Of a stretch of DNA of 49,921 nt, positions 15,161-24,216 are shown piece by piece. Numbering within the stretch: position 1 is the stretch's first letter; every line of letters starts with the position of its first letter. A program made the translations under genes and the position numbers. Source of the DNA: Methylobacterium sp. WL119 (GTDB lineage: Bacteria; Pseudomonadota; Alphaproteobacteria; Rhizobiales; Beijerinckiaceae); assembly GCF_008039875.1 (NCBI RefSeq), contig NZ_VRUU01000029.1, positions 1 to 49,921 on the forward strand. The letters are read 5' to 3'. A model generated the notes under the pieces. It saw only the letters and a list, made by a program, of their open reading frames with translations. It made no database searches and was not told the origin of the DNA.

Positions 15161-16200
15161 CAGGCGGCGAGCAGGCGGCGATACAGGGCGAGGTAGTCGG
15201 CCGCCATGCGCTCGGCGGTGAAGCGCGCCTCGAAGCGCGCGCGGACCTGGGCCCGGTCGATCTGCTCGATCCGCCCGAGCGCGGCGACCGCCTCCGCTTC
15301 GGAAGACACGATGAAGCCCGTCACGCCGTCCTCGACGATCTCCGGCACGGAGCCGCGGTTCCAGGCCACCACCGGCGTGCCGCAGGCCATCGCCTCGATC
15401 ATCACCAGGCCGAAGGGCTCCGGCCAGTCGATCGGGAACAGCAGCGCCCGCGCGTCGCCCAGCAGTTCCCCCTTCCGGCGATCGTCGACGGGTCCGAGAT
15501 AGGTCGCGTCGTCACCCAGCAGCGGGCGGACCCTGTGCTCGAAGTAGTCCGGGTTGCCGACGTCGATCGTGCCGCCGAGCCGGATCGGGATGCCGGCGGC
15601 GCGCGCGACGCGGATCGCGGTGTCCGGCCGCTTCTGGTCGGTCATCCGGCCGACGAAGGCGACGTGCGCGGCGGGCTGCGTCTGCAGGGCGTAGCGGTCC
15701 CGCGCGATGCCGTGATGCACGATCCCCGCCCGGTTCGCGGCCGGGATGCCGGCCTCCTGCGCCGCCGAGATCGCCGCGACCGGCAAGTCGGGGAAGCCCG
15801 CGAAGAACAATGCCCGGTCGAGCTCGTCCACGCGCCAGTGCACCGTCGTGAGGCTGTGGCGCCGTCGCGCGCCGAGAAGCGCCGCATGCGCGAACTCGCC
15901 ATGGCAATGCACGATGTCGAACCGGTCGAGCCGCAGCCGCAACGCCTCGAGCTGCAGGGCGTCCAGCGCCGCCGGGACGCCGGGCGCGACGCGTCCATGC
16001 CGGCGTTCGAGGGCCGAAAGACTCGGGTGATCGCCCACGTGCGGCAAGTCTGTCGCACTGTCGGAGGGGGCGAACAGTGTTACCTCCACCCCCAAGCCAC
16101 TGAGCGCCGTGCCGAGGTCGTGGATGACCCGCTCCGTGCCGCCGTGATGCTCAGGGGGAACGGGGAAGATGTTCGGGGCGACTTGGGCGACGCGGATCAC
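15160..16200 (-). CDS. Glycosyltransferase family 4 protein, 346 aa
   Basis: It begins VIRVAQVAPNIFPVPPEHHG with the GT4 glycine loop GGTERVIHDL. The C-terminal nucleotide-binding half has HVAFVGRMTDQKRPDTAIRV and WPEPFGLVMIEAMACGTPVV, the E-x7-E signature. The GTG start at 16200 is preceded by GAGG. The frame is open much further upstream on the minus strand, but that is antisense to the sucrose-phosphate synthase gene. The product probably transfers a hexose to a glycolipid or polysaccharide. Confidence 0.85.
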   Translation of the reverse strand: MIRVAQVAPNIFPVPPEHHGGTERVIHDLGTALSGLGVEVTLFAPSDSATDLPHVGDHPSLSALERRHGRVAPGVPAALDALQLEALRLRLDRFDIVHCHGEFAHAALLGARRRHSLTTVHWRVDELDRALFFAGFPDLPVAAISAAQEAGIPAANRAGIVHHGIARDRYALQTQPAAHVAFVGRMTDQKRPDTAIRVARAAGIPIRLGGTIDVGNPDYFEHRVRPLLGDDATYLGPVDDRRKGELLGDARALLFPIDWPEPFGLVMIEAMACGTPVVAWNRGSVPEIVEDGVTGFIVSSEAEAVAALGRIEQIDRAQVRARFEARFTAERMAADYLALYRRLLAA

Positions 16201-16260
16201 GATGGGTACCTCACCTGCAGCGTTCTCTCGTCCCGGCACGCCCGAGACGCCGGCGGCCTG

Positions 16261-18315
16261 ATGTTCGTCCTGCATGTCGCCTTGCAGGGCTGCCTTCGCG
16301 GCGGCAGCGTCGCGTTCGGGCTGACCGCCGACACCGGCGGCCACATCCGCTATCTGCTCGACCTCGTCGCGGCCTCGTCTCAGGATGCCGGCATCGAGCG
16401 GATCGTGATGGCGACGCGGCTGTTCGACGGCATCCATGGCCCGGACTACGCCGTGCCCGAAGAGCGGATCTCCGACAAGGTCGAGCTCGTGCGGCTCGCG
16501 AGCGCGTCGCCGGCCTACCGGTCGAAGGAGGAGATGCACGCGGAGGTCGCGAGCTTCGCCCGGAACCTCACGGCCTGGATCGGCCGGCAGGCGCGGGCGC
16601 CCGACCTGATCCACGCCCACTACGCCGAAGCGGCCTCGGTCGCGCGGCTGGTCGAGGACGCGCTCGGGATCCCCTTCGTGTTCACCGCCCACTCGCTCGG
16701 ACGGGTCAAGGCGTCGATCCTCGGCGCAGGCGCCGAGAACGGCCCCGATCTCGCGCCTCGCATCGCCGCCGAGGAAGGGGCCCTGGCCCGCGCCAGCCTG
16801 ATCATCGCCTCGTCCCGCGACGAGGCGGAAGTGCAGTATGCCGGCTACGCGGCCTACGATCCCGGCCGCATCCGTGTCCTGCCGCCAGGCAGCGATCTGG
16901 CGCGATTCACCGCGGCCGAGCCCCTTCCGCGGGTCGACGCCACCATCGACCGTTTCCTGCACGATCCGAGCAAGCCTGCGCTGCTGGCTCTCGCCAGGCC
17001 GGTGGCGCGCAAGAACCTCGCGGCGCTGGTGCGGGCCTATGGGGAGAGCCCGGAGCTTCAGGCCCGCGCCAACCTCGTCCTGATGGCCGGCATGCGCGAG
17101 GACATTGACGCGCTCGACGGCGACATGCCCGCGACCCTGCGCGAGATCCTGGTGCTGATCGACCGCTACGATCTCTACGGCCGCGTCGCCTATCCGAAGA
17201 CCCACGACCCGGAGGACGTGCCGGCGATCTACGCCTATGCCCGCACCCGCGGCGGCGTGTTCGTAAACCCCGCCCTCAACGAGCCGTTCGGGTTGACGCT
17301 CCTCGAAGCCTCCGCCGCCGGCCTGCCGCTGGTGGCGACGGACAGCGGCGGCCCCAACGACATCGTCGAGACCTGCGGCAACGGCCTCCTCGTCGACCCG
17401 CGCGCGCCGGATGCGATCGCCGCCGCGTGCCTGCGGATCCTCGACGAGCCCGATCTGTATGCGGCCTGCGTCGCGGGCGGCGCCCGCGCGGCCGCCGCCT
17501 ACGACTGGGACCAGCACGCCGCCCGCTACCACGATCTGCTGCGGGCGCTGCTGGCGCCCGAGCCGCCGCTGGCCGTGCCGCGTCAGCTGCTGGTCTGCGA
17601 CATCGACAACACCCTCGTCGGCTGCGCGGCGTCGCTCGGCATCTTTCGGCGCTGGCGCAGCCGCCAGGCGGGGCTGGCCTTCGGCGTCGCCACCGGCCGT
17701 TCCTTCCACTCCGCGATGGCGATCCTCGAGCAGCAGGCCAGCCCGCGCCCGCAGGTGATGATCACCTCGGTCGGCTCGGAGATCTACCATCTCGATCCCA
17801 ACGGCGTGACCTACACGGCAGACCTGGCCTGGCGCGCGGTCGTCTCGACCGGCTGGGACCGCTCCGGCGTCCGTGCGGCGCTCGCCGATCTCGACGGGCT
17901 CGTGCCGCAAGGCCCGCTGGAGCAGCGCGGGCACAAGCTCAGCTATTTCGGGGACGCGACGACGGCACCGGCGGTGCGCGCCCGTCTCGCGCAGGCGGGG
18001 CACCGCGCCAGCGTGATCCACAGCCACGGACGCTACCTCGACGTGCTCCCCGCAGCGGCCTCGAAAGGGACGGCGGTCGCCCACGTCCGGGCGCTCTACG
18101 GCCTGCCGGAGCGGGCCGTGTTCGTCGCCGGCGATTCCGGGAACGACGTCGAGATGCTGCGCGCCCAGGCGCAGGCGATCATCGTGGCCAACTACTCCGA
18201 CGATCTGGCGAGCCATGCCGCGCTGAAGCATTCCTACGTCGCCCGCACCTCGCACGCCCGCGGCATCATCGAGGGCGTCGGCCATTTCCGCCGGATGCTG
18301 GCCGATGCCGGCTGA
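16261..18315 (+). CDS. Bifunctional sucrose-phosphate synthase/sucrose-phosphatase, 684 aa
   Basis: Residues 1-430 are a GT4 sucrose-phosphate synthase: ADTGGHIRYLLDL (DTGG at 24-27) matches the substrate loop of plant and bacterial enzymes, and NEPFGLTLLEASAAGLP carries the E-x7-E motif. Residues 440-684 are a HAD phosphatase of the sucrose-phosphatase type: LVCDIDNTLVG (DIDNT 447-451) and GDSGND (624-629). Together they would make sucrose from UDP- or ADP-glucose and fructose-6-phosphate, a compatible solute. It is the first gene of a plus-strand run of five and is divergent from the GT4 gene with only 60 bp between the starts. Confidence 0.85.
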   Translation: MFVLHVALQGCLRGGSVAFGLTADTGGHIRYLLDLVAASSQDAGIERIVMATRLFDGIHGPDYAVPEERISDKVELVRLASASPAYRSKEEMHAEVASFARNLTAWIGRQARAPDLIHAHYAEAASVARLVEDALGIPFVFTAHSLGRVKASILGAGAENGPDLAPRIAAEEGALARASLIIASSRDEAEVQYAGYAAYDPGRIRVLPPGSDLARFTAAEPLPRVDATIDRFLHDPSKPALLALARPVARKNLAALVRAYGESPELQARANLVLMAGMREDIDALDGDMPATLREILVLIDRYDLYGRVAYPKTHDPEDVPAIYAYARTRGGVFVNPALNEPFGLTLLEASAAGLPLVATDSGGPNDIVETCGNGLLVDPRAPDAIAAACLRILDEPDLYAACVAGGARAAAAYDWDQHAARYHDLLRALLAPEPPLAVPRQLLVCDIDNTLVGCAASLGIFRRWRSRQAGLAFGVATGRSFHSAMAILEQQASPRPQVMITSVGSEIYHLDPNGVTYTADLAWRAVVSTGWDRSGVRAALADLDGLVPQGPLEQRGHKLSYFGDATTAPAVRARLAQAGHRASVIHSHGRYLDVLPAAASKGTAVAHVRALYGLPERAVFVAGDSGNDVEMLRAQAQAIIVANYSDDLASHAALKHSYVARTSHARGIIEGVGHFRRMLADAG

Positions 18316-19192
18316 GCCTTCGCATGTGCCCTCCGCGAGCGTGCTGACGCTGGTCCGCGGCCGGGCCGACCGTCTGCGCAACCTCATGCATGGGTTGGCG
18401 CGCCAGTCCGCGTCCCCACGGGAGCTGGTGATCGCCTGGATGCAGCCCGAACCCGCGCCGGACCTGCCGGACCCGGGTTGTCCCGTGCGTCACCTCCACG
18501 TGGCGGGCGAGCCGATGCCGCTCGCCGCCGCCCGCAACCGCGCGGCCGAGGCCGCCCGCGGCGACCTACTGATCTTCCTCGACGTCGACTGCATCCCGTC
18601 TCCCGGCCTCGTCGCAGTCTATCGTCGAGCGGCGGCGCAGGCCGAGGGCCTGTTCCTCGGCGAGGTGCTGTATCTGCCGCCCGGGTCCGAGGCGGGGAAT
18701 GCCGCCGACGACGCGGCGCTCGCGCGGGCCGGGCAGAGGCATCCGGCGCGGCCGGCGGTGCCGCGAACGGGCCTGCGCCCGGAGCCGGATCCCGGCCAGC
18801 TCTGGGGCCTGTCCTTCGCTCTGCCGGCCCGCGCCTGGCACGCCGTCGGGGGCATGGACGAGGCTTACGCCGGCTATGGCGGGGAGGAGACCGACCTCGC
18901 CGTCCGCCTCGCGGCCGGCGGGTTGCCGACCTTCTGGGTGGCGGCGGCTTGCGCCTACCATCAGCACCACCCGGTCCACGTGCCGCCGCTGCAGCACTTC
19001 GAGGCGATCCTCGCCAACGCCGCCCGCTTCCACCGAAGGCACGGACGCTGGTGCATGACCTACTGGCTCGACCAGTTCCGGGCCGCCGGGCTGATTGCCT
19101 GGGACGCGGACGCCCCGGCGATCCGGCTCGTCCGCCGGCCGCGCGCCGACGAGGTCGCCGCCGCCCTGCGGCCCGACGCCCTGTTCTCCTGA
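18305..19192 (+). CDS. Glycosyltransferase family 2 protein, 295 aa
   Basis: A GT-A fold is shown by MPLAAARNRAAEAARGDLLIFLDVDC (quoted loosely; LDVDC is the DxD motif near residue 98) and by a C-terminal galactosyltransferase-like segment with GGMDEAYAGYGGEETDLAVR near residue 180. The start overlaps the sucrose-phosphate synthase gene by 11 bp. It is a paralogue of the protein at 20395-21312, sharing the DVDCIP motif, the GYGGE-TD block and the HPxHxPP segment. Unknown acceptor. Confidence 0.85.
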   Translation: MPAEPSHVPSASVLTLVRGRADRLRNLMHGLARQSASPRELVIAWMQPEPAPDLPDPGCPVRHLHVAGEPMPLAAARNRAAEAARGDLLIFLDVDCIPSPGLVAVYRRAAAQAEGLFLGEVLYLPPGSEAGNAADDAALARAGQRHPARPAVPRTGLRPEPDPGQLWGLSFALPARAWHAVGGMDEAYAGYGGEETDLAVRLAAGGLPTFWVAAACAYHQHHPVHVPPLQHFEAILANAARFHRRHGRWCMTYWLDQFRAAGLIAWDADAPAIRLVRRPRADEVAAALRPDALFS

Positions 19193-19213
19193 CGGTTTGC
19201 GAACACTCCAGCC

Positions 19214-20347
19214 ATGAAGAAGCCCATCGCGTTCTTCGTCCATCATCAGGGACGGGGCCATGCCAACCGCACGATGGCGATCGCCGCCGAATTCGCCCGC
19301 GACCGGCCCGTCTCCGTGCTCACGGCCGGCCCCCAGCTGTTCGACGGCTTCTCCCGCGACATCGAGATCGTGCCGCTGCCGAACATGATCGGCGCGTCCG
19401 TGCCGACGCTGCGGCTCTACGCGGAGCCGACGCCGCAGGTGATGCACTGCGTGCCCCTCGGCCTCGCCGAGATGCGACGGACCATGCGGCGGATCCTCGA
19501 CCACCTCGACGAGCGCGAGGTCGGCCTGTTCGTGGTCGACGTCTCGGCGGAGATCGCGCTGCTCGCGCGCATCGCCAGCGTGCCGGCGGTGCAGATCCGC
19601 ATGCACGGCGACCGCTCCGACATCGGCCATGTCGGCGCCTACGAGGCCTGCGTCGGGATGCTCGCCCCCTTCGACGAGCGGATGGAGCAGGACGACTATC
19701 CGGCGTACCTGCGGGCCAAGACCTTCTACAGCGGCGGCCTCTGCACCAGCGTCGACGGCGTGCCCGGTCGCGCCGAGGCGCGCGCACGGCTCGGTCTCGA
19801 TCCGGCGCGCGAGATCGTCGTGGCCGTGACGGGCGGCGGGGGCAGCGGCACGCCCTACGCGCCGCTGACGGTGGCCGCGCGCGCCGCCCCCGAGACCCTG
19901 TGGCTCACCCTCGGGCCGACCCATCGCGAGGGCCACGAGACCGACTTCTCCAACCTGCGCGAGCTCGGCTGGGTGCCCTCGGTGACCGACTACCTCGCCG
20001 CCGCGGACATCGTGCTGGCCTCGGCCGGCGACAACACGGTCCACGAGGTCGCCCGCGTGGGCGGCCGCCTGATCGTGATGCCGGAATGGCGCTACTTCGG
20101 GGAGCAGACGCGCAAGGCCGAGGCCCTGGTCCGTTTGGGCGCCGCGGTCCAGGCCCCGGTCTGGCCCGGCGATCTGCAGGGCTGGCGCGATCTCCTCGCC
20201 CGGGCCCGCACCCTCGATCCCGCCCCGCTGGGCAGCCTCTACGCGCCGGACGCCGCCGCCCGCGCCGCCGGCTGGCTCGAAGGGCTCGCCGACGAACTCT
20301 GGAGCGGCGCGGCCGAGCGACCGGCGCTCGCCGTCGTCGCTCGTTGA
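19214..20347 (+). CDS. MurG/UGT-like glycosyltransferase (GT-B fold), 377 aa
   Basis: It begins MKKPIAFFVHHQGRGHANRT, the N-terminal glycine loop of MurG/UGT-type enzymes (HxxGRGH), and has VAVTGGGGSGTPYAPL and ASAGDNTVHEVARVGGRLIV in the C-terminal nucleotide-binding half near residues 200 and 275. It lies 21 bp after one GT2 gene and 47 bp before its paralogue. It probably works on the same glycan as its neighbours; specificity is unknown. Confidence 0.8.
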   Translation: MKKPIAFFVHHQGRGHANRTMAIAAEFARDRPVSVLTAGPQLFDGFSRDIEIVPLPNMIGASVPTLRLYAEPTPQVMHCVPLGLAEMRRTMRRILDHLDEREVGLFVVDVSAEIALLARIASVPAVQIRMHGDRSDIGHVGAYEACVGMLAPFDERMEQDDYPAYLRAKTFYSGGLCTSVDGVPGRAEARARLGLDPAREIVVAVTGGGGSGTPYAPLTVAARAAPETLWLTLGPTHREGHETDFSNLRELGWVPSVTDYLAAADIVLASAGDNTVHEVARVGGRLIVMPEWRYFGEQTRKAEALVRLGAAVQAPVWPGDLQGWRDLLARARTLDPAPLGSLYAPDAAARAAGWLEGLADELWSGAAERPALAVVAR

Positions 20348-20394
20348 CCGCCCGCTCAATCCCGCGCTCGATCGTCCAGGAGCCAGACCGCCCG

Positions 20395-21312
20395 ATGTCC
20401 ACCGTTTCCGTCGTGACCCTCGCCAAGGGGCGGCCCGCGCACCTGCGCAACGTGCTCCTCGGCCTCGAGCGCCAGACGCAGGCCCCCGTCGAGTTCATCG
20501 TCGCGGTGATGCAGGACGCGCCCTACGACCTCCCCGAGGTGGCCTTCCCGGTCCGTCAGATCCTGGTCCCCGGCACCGAGCTGCCGCTCGCGGCCGCGCG
20601 CAACCGCGGCGTCGCGGCCGCGAGCGGCGACGCCGTCGTCTTCCTCGACGTCGACTGCATCCCGGCCCCCGACCTCGTGGCCGACTACGCGCGCGGGCTC
20701 GCCGAGCTCGACGGCCTGCTGATGGGCGAGGTCCTGCACCTGCCCGAGAAGGCCACGGCGGGCGCCTGGACCTGCGAGGCCTTCGCCGCGGTCGCCGAGC
20801 GTCACTCGGACCGTCGCGGCCCTCCGGCTTCCGGCATCGAGATCTGCCGCGACTACCGCTGCTTCTGGTCGCTGAACTTCGCCATCCGGCGCGCCACCTT
20901 CCTCGCCACCGGCGGCTTCGACGAGCGCTACGTCGGCTACGGTGGCGAGGACACCGATTTCGGCAAGATCCTCGATCAGGCCGGCATCCCCATCGCCTGG
21001 ATGAAGGGCGGGCTGGCCTACCACCAGTACCACCCGCACCACATGCCGCCGGTCCACCACCTCGCCAGCGTGGTGCGCAATGCCGAGCTGTTCGAGGCCA
21101 AGTGGGGCTACCGCACCATGGGGCACTGGCTCTACGCGTTCAAGGTGATGGGGCTGATCGACGACGCCCCCGATCGGCCGATCCGCATCCTGCGCCATCC
21201 CGAGGCCGGCGATCTCGCGCTCACCGGCCAGCAGAGCCACCAGCCCTACAGCAACGCGGCGTCCGTCATCCGCTTCCTCGAAGCCCAAGCCGCCCCGGCG
21301 GCGACTGCGTGA
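20395..21312 (+). CDS. Glycosyltransferase family 2 protein, 305 aa
   Basis: The GT-A core has SVVTLAKGRPAHLRNVLLGL at the start, LPLAAARNRGVAAASGD, the DxD motif VFLDVDCIPAPDL and the C-terminal FDERYVGYGGEDTDFGKIL acceptor-side segment. It is closely related to the product of 18305-19192 along its whole length, so the pair arose by duplication around the MurG-like gene. GGAG lies 11 bases before the ATG. The last bases overlap the next gene's GTG (GTGA). Confidence 0.85.
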   Translation: MSTVSVVTLAKGRPAHLRNVLLGLERQTQAPVEFIVAVMQDAPYDLPEVAFPVRQILVPGTELPLAAARNRGVAAASGDAVVFLDVDCIPAPDLVADYARGLAELDGLLMGEVLHLPEKATAGAWTCEAFAAVAERHSDRRGPPASGIEICRDYRCFWSLNFAIRRATFLATGGFDERYVGYGGEDTDFGKILDQAGIPIAWMKGGLAYHQYHPHHMPPVHHLASVVRNAELFEAKWGYRTMGHWLYAFKVMGLIDDAPDRPIRILRHPEAGDLALTGQQSHQPYSNAASVIRFLEAQAAPAATA

Positions 21313-22379
21313 GGATCGCGCTCCTCGCCCATCTCCGGCATCCGGTGGCGCGCCCCTTCGCGGGCGGGATGGAAGCCCAGAGCTGGGCCCTCGCCGACGG
21401 GTTGATGGCGCGCGGGCACGAAGTGGTGCTGTTCGCCGCCGGCGACAGCGATCCGCGCTTCGCCGTCGATCCCGTGATCCCGGTGCATCATGAGCGCAGC
21501 TTTCCCGGGCTGGAGCATCGCGGCGACGCCGGCCTCGTCGCCCATGTCGACGCCGGCTACGCCGCCGCCTGCGACCGGATCGCGGCCGGCGGGTTCGACG
21601 TGCTCCACAACAACAGCCTGAGCCGGCTGCCCCTGGAACGCCGGCGCATCGCGGTGGTGCCGACCGTGACGTCGCTCCATGTCCCGCCCTACGACGCGCT
21701 GCGCTGGTTCGTGGACGAAAGCCTCGGGCCCGGTCATCGGATCACCGTCACGTCGGAGGCGCAGCGCACGCTGTGGTGGCCGGACGCGGTGCCGGCGGGC
21801 GTGTCCGTCCTCCACAACGGCGTCGATCCTGGCGCCTGGCCGTATCGTGAGCGCGGCGACGGGACCGCCGTCTGGTCCGGGCGCATCGCGCCGATCAAGG
21901 GCACGCATCTCGCGATCGCGGCGGCACGGCGTGCCGGCATGCCGCTGACCGTGTTCGGCCCGATCGAGGACCGGGCGTACTGGGAGGCGGAGGTCGCGCC
22001 CCAGATAGGCGGTTCGATCCGATACGGCGGCCACCTCTCCGGCGCCGCGCTGGCGCGCGAGATCGGCCGCGCCTCGGTCTTCCTGTTCACGCCCTGCTGG
22101 GACGAACCCTTCGGCCTCGTGGCGGTGGAGGCCATGGCCTGTGGCGTGCCGGTCGCGGGCTTCGCCATGGGCGCGGCCGAGGAGGTCGTCGGCGAGGCCG
22201 GCCGCCTCGCGCCCGTGAACGACGTGGCCGCGCTCGCCCGCGCGATCGGCGAGGCACGCGCCATTCCCCGCACCGTCCCGCATGGACGGGTCTCGCGACT
22301 GTTCACCCGCGATCTCTGGCTGGAACGCTGCGAAGCCGTGTACGCGCTGGCGCGGACGGAGCATGCCGCCCGGAACTGA
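21309..22379 (+). CDS. Glycosyltransferase family 4 protein, 356 aa
   Basis: GT-B fold: VRIALLAHLRHPVARPFAGG with the loop GGMEAQSWALADGL; the C-terminal half has TAVWSGRIAPIKGTHLAIAA and CWDEPFGLVAVEAMACGVPV with the E-x7-E motif. The GTG start overlaps the preceding stop by GTGA, so translation is coupled. It ends the five-gene plus-strand run. Many such GT4 enzymes add mannose or glucose; here the donor is not determined. Confidence 0.85.
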   Translation: MRIALLAHLRHPVARPFAGGMEAQSWALADGLMARGHEVVLFAAGDSDPRFAVDPVIPVHHERSFPGLEHRGDAGLVAHVDAGYAAACDRIAAGGFDVLHNNSLSRLPLERRRIAVVPTVTSLHVPPYDALRWFVDESLGPGHRITVTSEAQRTLWWPDAVPAGVSVLHNGVDPGAWPYRERGDGTAVWSGRIAPIKGTHLAIAAARRAGMPLTVFGPIEDRAYWEAEVAPQIGGSIRYGGHLSGAALAREIGRASVFLFTPCWDEPFGLVAVEAMACGVPVAGFAMGAAEEVVGEAGRLAPVNDVAALARAIGEARAIPRTVPHGRVSRLFTRDLWLERCEAVYALARTEHAARN

Positions 22380-22552
22380 CCTCGTCCACTGCCGTCCGGC
22401 TCCGATGCTCACGCGACCGTGAACACAGCATCGCCTCAATCCCAAGCCCAAGAGACTTCGATGGTCCTGCGCGGGCGGCCACCGATCGACCGGATCATGC
22501 CGGCGCGGTCGTTTGTTCGGCGGCGACCTGGATTGAATCTCAGGCGGTGGTA

Positions 22553-22894
22553 ATGCTGCTCATCTGGTCCGGCTGGGGCATTTTGGTCCTGCCCGTGGTT
22601 CTCGGCACCGCCCTTCTCGTCGGCGCCTCGGGCGGGCTGGCGCTTCGCGCACTCGGCCATCCGGAGCTGACGTTCCTCGCCGTCAGCCTCGGCCTGCTCG
22701 CCGCCGCGGCAGCCAACTGGTTCATCGGCCGAAACCTCAACGGCACGTCGCCCCGCGAACTCCTCGATCCGGCCACCAACCAGCGCGTGCTGCTGCACAG
22801 GGTCCACAAGCTGTTCTGGATCCGGATGGAAGACTGGTCCGTCCCCGTGGCGCTCGCCGCCCTTGTGCCGCTCCTGGCCCTGCGCAACCTGTGA
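22553..22894 (+). CDS. Small multipass membrane protein, 113 aa
   Basis: Three hydrophobic segments are visible: residues 1-27 (MLLIWSGWGILVLPVVLGTA), 35-60 and 95-113, with a conserved-looking NWFIGRNLNG after the second. The frame also allows GTG at 22547. The stop overlaps the GTG of the next frame (GTGA). It is probably cotranscribed with the next two genes. The function is unknown. Confidence 0.65.
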   Translation: MLLIWSGWGILVLPVVLGTALLVGASGGLALRALGHPELTFLAVSLGLLAAAAANWFIGRNLNGTSPRELLDPATNQRVLLHRVHKLFWIRMEDWSVPVALAALVPLLALRNL

Positions 22895-23097
22895 GCCGGC
22901 CGACGACGCGCGTTGCCGGCGGAGCGGACGCGCTTCGGCGCGTCGCGGCTCGGCTTGCCGTCGCGATGGGAACGCCGGCGGCCGAGATGCCGGTCGCCTC
23001 CGTCGGGATCGACGGCTTCGACGCGTTCCTCGGGGCCTGCGCGCGGGGTACGGCGAGCTCCGAGGTGCCGGAATGCCCAAAGCTTCTCCAGAGATAA
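22891..23097 (+). CDS. Possible small coupled gene, 68 aa
   Basis: The GTG overlaps the stop of the membrane-protein gene as GTGA, and its TAA sits just before the AAGGA ribosome binding site of the next gene, so the spacing is that of an operon. The translation VSRPTTRVAGGADALRRVAA... is soluble, Ala/Gly/Val-rich and has no recognised domain. It fills otherwise empty sequence between two real genes. Confidence 0.5.
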   Translation: MSRPTTRVAGGADALRRVAARLAVAMGTPAAEMPVASVGIDGFDAFLGACARGTASSEVPECPKLLQR

Positions 23098-23109
23098 GGA
23101 CCGATCTGC

Positions 23110-24165
23110 GTGGCCAACGGCACCCGCGTATCCGAGCGTTGGTTCAACGCCGCCCTGTGGCTCGTCGCCCTGCTGTTTGCGGGCTTCCTGATCGGCCTGG
23201 GCTCGCTCGTGGTCGGCGACCTGCCGCAGGTTGAGCACCGCTACACCGTGGATCAGTTTCTCGACCCGGAGCCGGCGCGCGCCTCGGCCGCCGCCCTCAA
23301 GCAGATCCGGCGCGAGCAGGACGACGCGCGGCGGCAGGCGGAGGCGGCGCAACTGGCCCTCGACGCCGCCCGCTCGGCGACCGAGGCGGCGCGCGAGACC
23401 TTCGCGAACTGGCTGAAGACCCGCAACGCCACCCAGCGCGTCGACCAGGATCCGGGGCTCGTCGCCCGCACCGAGGGGCTGGATCAGCTCAAGGCGGCCG
23501 AGCGCGCCGTCGAGGAGCGGCTCGAAGGCCTGAACCGCACGGCCTTCGAGCTCGGCGAGCGGGAGGCGGCGCTCTCGGCCGCCGACGACGCCCTGCAGGC
23601 CGAGGCGCAGGCCAGGCTCGTTTCGGCCGAGCGCGGTCAGGAACTGCGGGTGTTCGGCTATCGGCTCGCCCTCACGCTGCCTCTCCTGATCCTCGCCGGT
23701 TGGCTTCTGTTGAAGCGCCGGCGCATGCGCAACTGGCCGTTCGTCTGGGGATTCGCCTTCGCTGCGGCCTTCGCGTTCTTTGTCGAGCTGGTGCCCTACC
23801 TGCCGAGCTACGGCGGCTACGTGCAGTACGGCGTCGGCGCGGTCCTGACGCTCGTGGGCGGCCGCGCCGCGATCAACGCGCTGCACGTCTACCGCGAGCG
23901 GCAAGCCCTGGTGGAAGCGCGGCCGGATGCCGAGCGCCGCACCGAGATCGCCACCGACGAAGCGCTCGCGCGCCTCGCCCGGAAAGTCTGTCCCGGCTGC
24001 GAGCGCGGGATCGCCCTCGACGATCCCGCCACGAACTTCTGCCCGCATTGCGGGCTTGGGGTGTTCGAGCGCTGCTCGGCGTGTTCCCAGCGCAAGAGCA
24101 CGTTCGAGCAGTTCTGCCGCGGATGCGGCGAGCGCCGGATGGTCACCGCGGCCGTGACCGGGTAG
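23110..24165 (+). CDS. Membrane protein with coiled coil and C-terminal zinc ribbons, 351 aa
   Basis: Residues 10-35 are a membrane segment (LWLVALLFAGFLIGLGSLVV), 50-170 a long Ala/Glu/Arg-rich coiled coil, and three more membrane segments follow at about 180-200, 207-228 and 236-255. The C-terminus carries two Cys pairs each of CPGC...CPHC and CSAC...CRGC, i.e. double zinc ribbons. The GTG start has AAGGA nine bases upstream. It is the last and largest gene of the 22.5-24.2 kb operon. Function is unknown; the coiled coil would lie outside the cytoplasm or in it depending on topology. Confidence 0.75.
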   Translation: MANGTRVSERWFNAALWLVALLFAGFLIGLGSLVVGDLPQVEHRYTVDQFLDPEPARASAAALKQIRREQDDARRQAEAAQLALDAARSATEAARETFANWLKTRNATQRVDQDPGLVARTEGLDQLKAAERAVEERLEGLNRTAFELGEREAALSAADDALQAEAQARLVSAERGQELRVFGYRLALTLPLLILAGWLLLKRRRMRNWPFVWGFAFAAAFAFFVELVPYLPSYGGYVQYGVGAVLTLVGGRAAINALHVYRERQALVEARPDAERRTEIATDEALARLARKVCPGCERGIALDDPATNFCPHCGLGVFERCSACSQRKSTFEQFCRGCGERRMVTAAVTG

Positions 24166-24216
24166 CTGACGCGCAGAGAACGCCGCATGTCGACCGCTTC
24201 ACACACAGGGTACCCG

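Noticed and set aside
16201..18387. N-terminal extension of the 15160-16200 GT4 gene up to 18387 on the minus strand
   Set aside because: It is antisense to the sucrose-phosphate synthase gene, and the GT4 start motif VIRVAQVAPN marks the real N-terminus.
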